DNA of 9,436 nt from Beijerinckiaceae bacterium (lineage in GTDB: Bacteria; Pseudomonadota; Alphaproteobacteria; Rhizobiales; Beijerinckiaceae), in the NCBI GenBank assembly GCA_027311205.1, contig DAICZI010000038.1, positions 1 to 9,436 of the forward strand, written 5' to 3'. The notes below the pieces were generated by a model. The model ran no database searches, was not told where the DNA came from, and was given only the letters and a program-made list of their open reading frames with translations. Both the position numbers and the translations under genes were made by a program. Positions 1 to 6,091 of the stretch are shown in pieces. The first letter of the stretch is position 1, and each line of letters opens with the position of its first letter.

Positions 1-871
1 CGCCAAACGAGATGCCACCTGGTGTCACGACAGCCCGCGCGCGCCGCGCCGAGTGACACTGGATATTGACTGCGACAGGCACAAGCGTGATGTGGGTTGC
101 GGCGATTTCGACATGGACTGCGAACGCCGTCGAGCGCCCGCCGAGCCCTTGCGGGCCGATGCCAAGCCCATTGACCGCCTCCGAAAGCTGGGCTTCGATT
201 TTGGCTCCCTCCGGGTCAGCGCAGATCGATCCAATTGCGCGCGTCGCGGCAATCTTGGCCAGATGCATGCATAGGTCCTACGTGCCGCCCAGGCCGACAC
301 CGACAATTGTTGGCGGGCAGACGCGTCCGCCAGATTCAATCACTCTGTCAATGACGAAGCGCTTTGCTGCCTTGATCCCGTCGGCGGGCGGAAACATCTT
401 GATGTAAGAGCCGCTCTCCGAGCCCGATCCATTTGGAATCATTTCGATATCTATGGTCTCTTCACGCTCGTCAAAATCGAAATTGATAATGGGCACCCGC
501 AGGCCGCAGGATGTGTGCTCATTGAATCGGGTGATCGGATGCACGACCGAAGAGCGCAGCGGATGTTCGTGCGTCGCCCGTTCGCATCCCCGCTGAATCG
601 CTTGCTTCAGCGCGGAACCGTCAAAACTCACGTCCCGACCGATTGTCACATTATAGATGGGTATCCCGGTGTCCTGACAAAGCAAATTGCGCGTGCGTTC
701 AGCCACCGCGACATTCTGGATCATCGTGCCCAGAATTGCCTTGCCGGTGTCGCTTGTTTCGTTGCCAAGCAAGCGGTCAAACCCCGTCTTCACGTCGTCC
801 GGCAACAATTTCAGCGCCCGAATGTAGAGAGTCTTGCTGATGTCTTCGATTTCCTTGAGATTGACCTCCAT
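1..871 (-). pseudogene. Class I fumarase / L(+)-tartrate dehydratase alpha subunit, interrupted by an in-frame amber codon; runs off the left edge
   Basis: The product resembles the alpha (N-terminal) subunit of two-subunit [4Fe-4S] hydro-lyases (TtdA, class I fumarase). These reversibly hydrate fumarate-type double bonds in the cytoplasm together with a beta subunit, which should lie beyond the left edge. Visible family motifs are Cys65 in CQDTG, Cys185 in CPP followed by IVGVGLGG, then LGIGPQGLGG and VNIQC (Cys272). These are the three cluster cysteines, and the 87-residue gap between the second and third equals that of E. coli TtdA. A TAG at 278-280 (codon 198) interrupts the frame, but the same frame stays open and homologous to the window edge, so this is a substitution and not an indel. 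Product made before the stop has 197 residues and lacks the third cysteine. The ATG at 871 has a strong ribosome binding site. Tartrate, fumarate and mesaconate specificity cannot be told apart from the sequence. Confidence 0.88.
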
Positions 872-876
872 AACGC

Positions 877-882
877 CCTCCT
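877..882 (-). promoter_or_regulatory. Shine-Dalgarno site for the hydratase alpha gene
   Basis: AGGAGG lies 5 nt before the ATG at 871 and overlaps the TAG stop of the upstream exporter gene. It fixes the hydratase start and implies translational coupling. It is the clearest ribosome binding site among the downstream genes of this operon. Confidence 0.8.
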
Positions 883-1615
883 AGAAGATCAGACTTAAGC
901 CCGATAACGCGACGCCAATTGCCACGACACGGCGGAAAGTGGATTCGTTGAAGAGGCCAAACAGGCTCCAGCCAAGCCAAACGCCTGCCAGCAGGGCGGG
1001 CAATGCCAGCACAATCAGCCACAGCCCGGATCGGTCCAGACCAAAGACGCCAATCGTCAACAATGTCGCGACTTGCGCAACAATGATATAGGGTTGGTAC
1101 ACCGCTCGGGCTTCCTTTGGCGGCCAGCCGCGCAATTGCGTCCAGATCATCGGAAGCACCCCGGAAAATCCTCCCAAGCCACCAAGTATGCCGCCAACGA
1201 AGCCAACCGTGGCATCCGCTGCACGACCGCCCCTCGCGGTGCTGGGAAGGTGATGCACCACCAAAGCGTAGATGCCAAAGATGACGAGCAAAGCGCCAAG
1301 AATGTGCTTCAGCATGGCCAAATCGAGGCTGGCCAGCAGCCGTACGCCTAACGGGATGCCGAGCAGACATCCCACCACAAAGGGCCACAGCCTGCTGAAT
1401 ATGATCAAGCGGCGCATCGGCCAGACCATGCCGCTGTGCAAAATGGCACCGCACCCGACAACAAGTGTCGTCGTTTGCACGGGCGTAAGGCGATGCAGCC
1501 AGATCGACGATGCTGCCAAGGCAAATCCAAATCCCCCGGCACCCGCAACAAATGCGCCAAGGAATGCGCCGGTCCAAAGAACCATCAGATAGTTGAAGGT
1601 CAGGGGGCTGGTCAT
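881..1615 (-). CDS. TauE/SafE family membrane protein (probable sulfite/organic anion exporter)
   Basis: This is an integral membrane protein of 244 residues with about eight hydrophobic segments in two similar halves. Each half carries a glycine-rich loop: AGAGGFGF near residues 22-29 and GGLGGFSG near residues 142-149. That internal duplication is typical of TauE/SafE (formerly DUF81) proteins. Characterised members export sulfite, sulfoacetate or related anions, but many have unknown substrates. I chose the ATG at 1615 because it forms an ATGA overlap with the stop of the upstream anchor gene, and the protein then begins directly before the first membrane helix. A longer reading from 1678 would add 21 polar residues inside the previous gene. 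The position next to a TauT-type importer and a hydratase suggests it removes an anionic product of the pathway, which is an inference. Confidence 0.82.
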   Translation of the reverse strand: MTSPLTFNYLMVLWTGAFLGAFVAGAGGFGFALAASSIWLHRLTPVQTTTLVVGCGAILHSGMVWPMRRLIIFSRLWPFVVGCLLGIPLGVRLLASLDLAMLKHILGALLVIFGIYALVVHHLPSTARGGRAADATVGFVGGILGGLGGFSGVLPMIWTQLRGWPPKEARAVYQPYIIVAQVATLLTIGVFGLDRSGLWLIVLALPALLAGVWLGWSLFGLFNESTFRRVVAIGVALSGLSLIF

Positions 1616-1980
1616 GACGAACCCATCTGAACATTGAGCAAAAAGAGCAGGCCGCAGGCAAGCGCGAAGGCGAAACATACCGCGATTGTCGCCGCCGTGC
1701 GTTCACGCAAGTCGAGAAACTCGATGGCAAGAAGTCGCACGCCGCAGGCCAGATGGACGGCGAGCGAAGTGACCAAGCCAACTTCGACCACCTTGATGAT
1801 GGGGTTATCCGTGACATTCATGAAGCGCTCGAAGGCGTTCGCACCTGAAAGCGCGGTGCCTAGAGCCAGAAAATGCGCTGGCAAAAAAACTGTAAGCGCG
1901 AGCCCGGACAGACGATGAATGAGTGCGGCCACAAGGCCTGCTGGGAGCTGCGATCGCATGAAGCTTGTTGATCGTTTCAT
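1612..1980 (-). CDS. sdhC: Succinate dehydrogenase/fumarate reductase cytochrome b-type membrane anchor (SdhC-like)
   Basis: A small membrane protein of 122 residues with three predicted helices. It carries the SdhC signature HRLSG (around residues 22-26) at the start of helix I. A second motif, HxxxGxR (in VHLACGVRLL, around residue 76), follows in helix II, whose histidine is the usual haem b ligand. It should anchor the iron-sulfur and flavoprotein subunits to the inner membrane and pass electrons to quinone. The start at 1980 overlaps the upstream anchor gene (ATGA), and the stop overlaps the exporter start (ATGA). SdhC versus FrdC cannot be distinguished without the flavoprotein. Confidence 0.78.
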   Translation of the reverse strand: MKRSTSFMRSQLPAGLVAALIHRLSGLALTVFLPAHFLALGTALSGANAFERFMNVTDNPIIKVVEVGLVTSLAVHLACGVRLLAIEFLDLRERTAATIAVCFAFALACGLLFLLNVQMGSS

Positions 1981-2306
1981 GCCACATAGACCCCAATGGC
2001 TGCGCGCAAACCCAATGCGAGCAAAAGCAATGCAAAAGCAAAGAGCGTGGCATCAATGCGGTGGCCCCGCCAGCCGAGCCATTCGCGCAGAATATTGCGC
2101 AGCCCTATGGGCCCGTGAATGGCGGCCGCGATCACAAACACCGAATAAAGCGCGTGGAAAGCCAAGTTGCCATGGGTGCGCTGGAGAATATGACCTGCGG
2201 TCAAGCCCTGCTGCGCCGCATAGAGTATTGTCACAAGATGGATCGTGACCGCAAACGCCAGGATGACCGCAGTTATTCGTTGCGCGATGAACAGGCCAGA
2301 ATTCAT
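1977..2306 (-). CDS. Second succinate dehydrogenase/fumarate reductase membrane anchor (SdhC/SdhD-like)
   Basis: A three-helix membrane protein of 109 residues. I placed the start at the ATG at 2306, which overlaps the sdhB stop as ATGA; the reading from 2426 would add 40 non-conserved residues within sdhB. By position it takes the SdhD role. Its motifs are SdhC-like, however: QRITA in helix I, histidine-bearing segments IHLVT and FHALYS, and HGPIGLRN in helix II, which is an HxxxGxR pattern matching its neighbour. Having both anchors carry the putative haem-ligand motif suggests a paralogous pair and possibly a two-haem complex. The membrane-anchor assignment is firm; naming it SdhD is not. 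Confidence 0.72.
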   Translation of the reverse strand: MNSGLFIAQRITAVILAFAVTIHLVTILYAAQQGLTAGHILQRTHGNLAFHALYSVFVIAAAIHGPIGLRNILREWLGWRGHRIDATLFAFALLLLALGLRAAIGVYVA

Positions 2307-3022
2307 GTTGTGCCCTTCATGGCGGCGCGCGCCGAAGCGCGTTTCAGGCCAGCGATCGCGTAAGTTGGCGCGAGATTTTTGGGGCAGCCTTCCGTGCCGC
2401 TCAGGTGGGTATGGCAGGAATGGCATCCTCCAACTGCAGCGACGGCCGCCAGGCGCTCCGATTGCCCCTTGTCGCGCACGTCATTGACCAGTGTCCAGGC
2501 ACGGTTCAGGGCGGCCGGGCCAAGATAATCGTGATCCCAGGCGACGACGTCACAGGCCGAATAGCAAACGCCGCAGCCAATGCACTCAATCCCCGCATCA
2601 GCGGCCTGCCGCTCGGCGTTGTCTGGCTTGACGATAACAAAATCGGCCTCCGGTGCGCTTCCGGGCTCGAAAACGCCCTTGGCCTTTTGCCATTTTTCAA
2701 AAAACGTCGTCATGTCGACGACGAGGTCCTTGACGACGGGCAGATTGCGCAAGGGTTCCAGCGTCAACATCCCCTTTTTTGCAACTGCGGACACGCGGGT
2801 TCGGCATGTCCAACGCGGCGCGCCGTTCACGGTCATGGCGCAAGAACCGCACATTCCAACGCGGCAAGCGTAGCGGTAAGCGAGATCGGGCTCGTGGCCC
2901 CTCTGGATTTCGGTAACAACGTCAAGAACAGTCTGCGCCGCACGCGTCACCAGGCTGAAGGATTGAAACCCCCCCACTTTCTGGCCTCGCCAAATCCGGA
3001 CCGTGAGTTCGGTCCCCGTCAT
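2303..3022 (-). CDS. sdhB: Succinate dehydrogenase/fumarate reductase iron-sulfur subunit, lacking one [3Fe-4S] cysteine
   Basis: The protein has 239 residues. It has an N-terminal plant-type ferredoxin domain with the [2Fe-2S] ligands Cys53, Cys58, Cys61 and Cys73 (CRVGMCGSC, then WTC). A C-terminal ferredoxin domain follows with CIGCGVCYSAC (147-157) and CHTHLSGTEGCPK (203-215). It should carry electrons from a flavoprotein dehydrogenase to the membrane anchors. The canonical C-x5-C-x3-CP pattern reads C203-x5-G209-x3-C213, so a ligand of the [3Fe-4S] cluster is glycine (GGC at 2396-2398, one base from TGC). An extra Cys200 lies nearby. I chose the ATG at 3022 over 3037 because it forms an ATGA overlap with the permease stop. 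No flavoprotein gene adjoins it, so the partner is either further downstream or elsewhere. Confidence 0.9.
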   Translation of the reverse strand: MTGTELTVRIWRGQKVGGFQSFSLVTRAAQTVLDVVTEIQRGHEPDLAYRYACRVGMCGSCAMTVNGAPRWTCRTRVSAVAKKGMLTLEPLRNLPVVKDLVVDMTTFFEKWQKAKGVFEPGSAPEADFVIVKPDNAERQAADAGIECIGCGVCYSACDVVAWDHDYLGPAALNRAWTLVNDVRDKGQSERLAAVAAVGGCHSCHTHLSGTEGCPKNLAPTYAIAGLKRASARAAMKGTT

Positions 3023-3906
3023 CGCTGCATGCCCCATTTTTCAACCGTCCTGGTTTCAATGGTGCGAAACAGGACCGATTCCACGAGCAGCCCGATCATG
3101 ATGACCGTCAAAAGGTCGGCGAAAACACTTGACGTGTTAAGCTCTTCGCGCGCTTCGAATATGTACCAGCCCAGCCCGCCGGACCGCGAGGAGACGCCAA
3201 ATACGAGCTCCGCCGCAATCAGCGTTCGCCAGGCGAAAGCCCAGCCAATCTTGAGCCCAGTCAAAATCGATGGAAAAGCTGCAGGCATAAGCACTGTTAC
3301 GACATAGCGAACACCGCTCAAGCCGTAATTGCGCCCGCTCATCCGCAAAGTTTCGGGAACCGAACGAAAACCCGAACTGGTATTGAGCGCGATGGCCCAG
3401 AGCACGCCGTGCACAAGCACAAAAACCAGCGAGGGCGTGCCAAGACCAAACCAGATCAGCGCCAGCGGCAACAATGCGATGGCGGGCAAGGGGTTGAATA
3501 TCGCGGTAAGCGTCGAGAGTATGTCATCGCCCAGTCGCGTCGAAACCGCCAGGGTCGTGAGCACTGCCGCCAGCGCGACGCCTGCCGCATAACCCATCAG
3601 GAGCACCTCAAGGGACGATTTGGTGCGCCTGAGCAATGTCCCGTCGCCAAAGTCGTGAATCATCACCTTGAGGGTGTCAGTCAGAGTGGGAAACAGCAGC
3701 GAGTTGTGCAACCAAAGCGCGTAGAGCTGCCAGATCAGCGCCAACGCGGCCAGGATCGCGCACCGCCGAAATAGTACATTGTCAAGCAACCGCTGCAGCG
3801 GCGAAAGTGGACGCACAACCGCGCCGACAGAACTCGCATCAACCGGGATTCGATCGAATTCCGGGCGCACGACTTGTTGCGTTTTCACAATTCCACTGCT
3901 GCTCAT
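3019..3906 (-). CDS. NitT/TauT-type ABC transporter permease
   Basis: An inner-membrane permease of 295 residues from the nitrate/sulfonate/taurine importer family (SsuC/TauC-like). A polar N-terminus of about 45 residues precedes the first helix. At least five hydrophobic segments follow, and a typical BPD-type core lies around NPLPAIALLPLALIWFG and the ATPase-contact loop RTLIAAELVFG. It should form the channel as a homodimer with the adjacent ATPase. It starts at 3906 in an ATGA overlap with the ATPase stop and ends in an ATGA overlap with sdhB. This joins transport and redox genes in one translational unit. The substrate cannot be read from the sequence. Confidence 0.92.
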   Translation of the reverse strand: MSSSGIVKTQQVVRPEFDRIPVDASSVGAVVRPLSPLQRLLDNVLFRRCAILAALALIWQLYALWLHNSLLFPTLTDTLKVMIHDFGDGTLLRRTKSSLEVLLMGYAAGVALAAVLTTLAVSTRLGDDILSTLTAIFNPLPAIALLPLALIWFGLGTPSLVFVLVHGVLWAIALNTSSGFRSVPETLRMSGRNYGLSGVRYVVTVLMPAAFPSILTGLKIGWAFAWRTLIAAELVFGVSSRSGGLGWYIFEAREELNTSSVFADLLTVIMIGLLVESVLFRTIETRTVEKWGMQR

Positions 3907-4721
3907 ACAAGCGCCTCAGGTTGTTTCGCCTCGGCCTCGCCTTCGAAAACGAGGTTGTGGATTCTCTTCGAGAGCAGACCAAATGCCGCGTCGTCAAGCG
4001 GTTGGCCGTAGACATAGCTTGAATTCAGCTCGGCCCGGACCCGTCCCGGATGCGGCGAAAGCACAAGGATGCGGGACCCAACGCGTATGGCTTCCTCGAT
4101 AGAATGCGTCACGAACAAAACTGTGAATCGCAATTGATCCCAAAGCGCAAGGAGATCCTCCTGCATCCTGCGGCGCGTGAGAGCGTCAAGCGCCGCGAAG
4201 GGCTCGTCCATCAGCAAGATATCCGGCTCCATTGCCATGGCCCGCGCAATGGCCACCCGCATTTTCATGCCGCCCGAAAGCATATGCGGATAGGAATCCA
4301 CGAATTTGGTCAGGCCCACTTTGCTCAAAGCGGCAAGAGCGCGTTCGCGAGCTTCCTTGCCCCTGAACCGGCCCGTCGCTTTCATCGGGAACAGCACATT
4401 GCCAAGAGCTGTCTTCCATGGCATCAATTGCTCAAATTCCTGAAAGACCATCATCCTGTCCGGGCCGGGTTTCACAACTTTTCTGCCACGCAGGAAAATA
4501 TCGCCCTCGATTGGCGCCATGAAGCCGCCGATAGCCTTGAGCAAGGTGGATTTCCCGCAGCCCGACGGCCCCAAAATAACGAAGCGATCACTCTCGTAAA
4601 CTTCAAGATTGATGCGGTAAGTCGCGGTTACAAGGTGCCGCGGCGTCTTGTATTGGAGCGTGACGCCGCGGACATCCAGAACAAGACTGCCATCCTCCGT
4701 CATATTTGGATTGTCCGGCAT
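3903..4721 (-). CDS. NitT/TauT-type ABC transporter ATP-binding protein
   Basis: This 272-residue ATPase energises the importer. Walker A is GPSGCGKST (51-59), with Q-loop Gln94 in FQEFEQ. The signature is LSGGM (148-152), with methionine in place of the usual glutamine, a variant common in taurine/sulfonate-type ATPases. Walker B is ILLMDEP (168-174), followed by the D-loop AALD, and the switch histidine is His206 in THS. All catalytic residues are present, so the subunit should be active. The ATG at 4721 directly abuts the TGA of the binding-protein gene (TGAATG), which favours this start over the internal ATG six codons later. No strong Shine-Dalgarno is seen, which fits coupled translation. 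Confidence 0.94.
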   Translation of the reverse strand: MPDNPNMTEDGSLVLDVRGVTLQYKTPRHLVTATYRINLEVYESDRFVILGPSGCGKSTLLKAIGGFMAPIEGDIFLRGRKVVKPGPDRMMVFQEFEQLMPWKTALGNVLFPMKATGRFRGKEARERALAALSKVGLTKFVDSYPHMLSGGMKMRVAIARAMAMEPDILLMDEPFAALDALTRRRMQEDLLALWDQLRFTVLFVTHSIEEAIRVGSRILVLSPHPGRVRAELNSSYVYGQPLDDAAFGLLSKRIHNLVFEGEAEAKQPEALV

Positions 4722-5735
4722 TCAATTGCCCGTGATCGGCGGGGTCTCTGAAAAAAACAAATCGTTGATCGAAGTCGCCGTGTGCTTTATGAGCCCGATT
4801 TTCTTCATGAATTTTGCAAACTCGAGAACTTTTTGCGGCTCTATATCCCACTTGTTTTCCGGGTCCTTGATCATTTTTTCAACTTCAGCCTGGGTCAGCG
4901 AAGATTTTTTTTGCGTCGAAAGATAAATTTTCGCCGTTTGCGCAGGATGCTGTTTGATAAACGTCTCCGCATCATTCAGGGCTAACTGAAAGGCAGTAAC
5001 GACTTTGGGATTTGCGCTCACAAACCTTTTTGTCGCCCACAGGCAGTTGAAAGTATGCGGACCGCCAAGAACCTTGAAGCTGTCCAGCACACGATGGACC
5101 TTCGGGTTCTTCAGTTCTTCATACATGAAGGGCGCCGACGTAAAGTGTGCGGTGATGCCCGCCGTCCCATTCAGAAGCGCGGATAGACCATCGGGATGGG
5201 ACATTGATACGGTGAGTGGATCCAACTTGTTATAGTTCTTCTGTCCAAATTCCTTGGCCGCCGCCATGTCGAGAATAATCGCTTGAATTGACACCTTGAC
5301 TGCAGGCAGAGCAATGCGGTCTTTCTCGGTGAAGTCCTTTAACGAGTGTACGGCTGGATTTGTCGTGTTCAGATAAAGTGGCATGGAATTCATGCATTCC
5401 AAACCCTTGACCCCGAGGTTGTCGCGCGTCCGGTCGGTAATCACCAACATCGGGGCTACGCCGCCCGAGGCAATATCCAGGTTGTCGGAAATCAACGCCT
5501 CGTTCATGGGTGGCCCGCCCGTGAAGGAAAGCCAGTGCGGCGTAATCTCAACCCCCTCCTGTTTGCCGCGCTTAACAAGGAGGTTTAGCACTTTCATCAA
5601 GGTTAGCGGAAGGTACGATATTCCGTATTCCTGGGCGATCCTGACATTCATCGCTCGTGCGGTCTGGGCTCCGCCTAAGGCAATTGCCGCAGAAACGAGC
5701 ACGGCGCTCGACAGGGTTGCTTTTGAGTGCTGCAT
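4722..5735 (-). CDS. NitT/TauT-type ABC transporter substrate-binding protein
   Basis: A periplasmic solute-binding protein of 337 residues of the NMT1/TauA-like type. Residues 1-28 form a Sec signal peptide: a short basic start, a hydrophobic core, then ARA before the probable cleavage site. The mature part begins with NVRIAQEYGISYLPL and carries the GGPPMNEALISDNLDIASGGV segment typical of this fold, with two alpha/beta lobes around the ligand. The ATG at 5735 is chosen because GGAGG lies 5 nt upstream and the signal peptide then starts at residue 1. A reading from 5885 would put 50 non-homologous residues in front. It is the first gene of the operon. The family also binds nitrate, sulfonates, pyrimidine precursors and aromatic acids, so the ligand is open. 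Confidence 0.92.
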   Translation of the reverse strand: MQHSKATLSSAVLVSAAIALGGAQTARAMNVRIAQEYGISYLPLTLMKVLNLLVKRGKQEGVEITPHWLSFTGGPPMNEALISDNLDIASGGVAPMLVITDRTRDNLGVKGLECMNSMPLYLNTTNPAVHSLKDFTEKDRIALPAVKVSIQAIILDMAAAKEFGQKNYNKLDPLTVSMSHPDGLSALLNGTAGITAHFTSAPFMYEELKNPKVHRVLDSFKVLGGPHTFNCLWATKRFVSANPKVVTAFQLALNDAETFIKQHPAQTAKIYLSTQKKSSLTQAEVEKMIKDPENKWDIEPQKVLEFAKFMKKIGLIKHTATSINDLFFSETPPITGN

Positions 5736-5740
5736 CGCTT

Positions 5741-5745
5741 CCTCC
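5741..5745 (-). promoter_or_regulatory. Shine-Dalgarno site of the binding-protein gene
   Basis: GGAGG followed by AAGCG and the ATG at 5735. It decides the start of the first gene of the left operon. I could not identify a convincing promoter between it and the IS66 remnant. Confidence 0.75.
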
Positions 5746-5775
5746 GCCCGAATTGTTGGCCAATTTTGAGTTCGG

Positions 5776-6006
5776 CTAGCTGGCACGCGCGACGCGGCCA
5801 GCGGCAAGGTGTGAGCGGGCACGTTTTGAACGGCCAGATCTAGCCTGACCCCGCCAGCCAAACACCCGGCTGGGCGCAACCCCATTGCACCGCGCCAGTG
5901 CAGCCACGGTTACGCCCGCAGCAAAGCTCTCCTCGACGATCCGCACCTTGTCCGAACAAGACCACAGCCGCCGCACGGCGCCAACCAAAACTTCAGACCC
6001 AACCAT
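5776..6006 (-). pseudogene. tnpA: IS66-family TnpA accessory protein, C-terminally degenerate
   Basis: The recognisable part reads RRLWSCSDKVRIVEESFAAG, then VAALARCNGVAPSRVFGWRGQA. This is the helix-turn-helix region of IS66 OrfA (TnpA), the small DNA-binding accessory protein needed for transposition. The ATG at 6006 gives a 76-residue product; IS66 TnpA is usually well over 100 residues. After GWRGQARSG the sequence no longer resembles the family and ends at a TAG at 5776-5778, so the tail is replaced or frameshifted. It probably has no function. Confidence 0.72.
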
Positions 6007-6023
6007 CCTGATGACCTTAAGTA

Positions 6024-6037
6024 TGAACTTAAGTTCA
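6024..6037. repeat. 14-bp perfect palindrome in the IS66 leader
   Basis: TGAACTTAAGTTCA is a perfect dyad 18 bp upstream of the tnpA ATG, with a second CTTAAG just beside it at 6016-6021. It could be an operator or a terminus-proximal transposase site of the IS66 element. No function is shown by the sequence. Confidence 0.6.
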
Positions 6038-6071
6038 CATTCTCCCAAAAAACCAACCCGCCCAGCAACGC

Positions 6072-6091
6072 CTGTCAGACCGGACGCTTAC
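6072..6091 (-). repeat. IS66 terminal sequence inserted in the recombinase gene
   Basis: Read on the minus strand from 6091, the end is GTAAGCGTCCGGTCTGACAG. Its first bases supply the TAA (6088-6090) that now stops the recombinase. The outer flank, 6092-6099 (CTGCTCTC on the minus strand), would be one copy of the expected 8-bp target duplication. The partner copy and the opposite terminus are not found nearby. Confidence 0.68.

Larger units (their letters stand above)
1..5735 (-). other. Translationally coupled operon: ABC importer, SDH-like subunits, TauE/SafE exporter, fumarase-type hydratase
   Basis: Eight genes follow one another on the minus strand without a real gap. The binding protein and ATPase abut (TGAATG, 4719-4724). 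ATGA overlaps join ATPase/permease (3903-3906), permease/sdhB (3019-3022), sdhB/anchor (2303-2306), anchor/anchor (1977-1980) and anchor/exporter (1612-1615). The exporter and hydratase genes are 9 nt apart, with a Shine-Dalgarno inside the stop region. This shows co-expression. That they share one pathway is an inference. The operon continues beyond the left edge. Confidence 0.85.
5776..6091 (-). mobile_element. Left-end remnant of an IS66-family element
   Basis: The element begins at 6091 with GTAAGCGTCCGG, matching the GTAAGCG start known for IS66-family termini, and contains the start of tnpA reading inward. The tnpB and tnpC genes and the right terminus are missing. By about 5770 the sequence has become the leader of the ABC transporter operon. 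The inner boundary is uncertain because homology to TnpA fades after about 5845. Confidence 0.72.

Noticed and set aside
25..339. A minus-strand frame spanning the amber site, considered as a frameshifted hydratase tail
   Set aside because: Hydratase homology continues in the original frame, so no frameshift is needed; this frame is a shadow.
777..1817. A 346-codon open frame on the minus strand across the exporter and anchor genes
   Set aside because: It is out of frame with TauE/SafE and SdhC, which both show clear membrane and family features. Its composition (rich in Arg, Trp, Ser and Cys) is typical of a shadow frame.
2405..3307. A 300-codon open frame on the plus strand opposite sdhB and the permease
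   Set aside because: No family resemblance, and it lies fully antisense to two well-supported genes. The high GC content explains the long frame.
3502..3512. GTAAGCG motifs within coding sequence (for example near 2868 and 3504), considered as the missing IS66 right terminus
   Set aside because: They lie inside intact, coupled genes and lack the rest of the terminal sequence.
3970..3980. GAGAGCAG in the ABC ATPase gene, matching the presumed IS66 target duplication at 6092-6099
   Set aside because: It lies inside an intact coding region with no IS terminus next to it; an 8-bp match by chance is plausible.
4050..4751. A 233-codon plus-strand frame opposite the ABC ATPase
   Set aside because: Antisense to a gene with every ABC motif; no recognisable domain.
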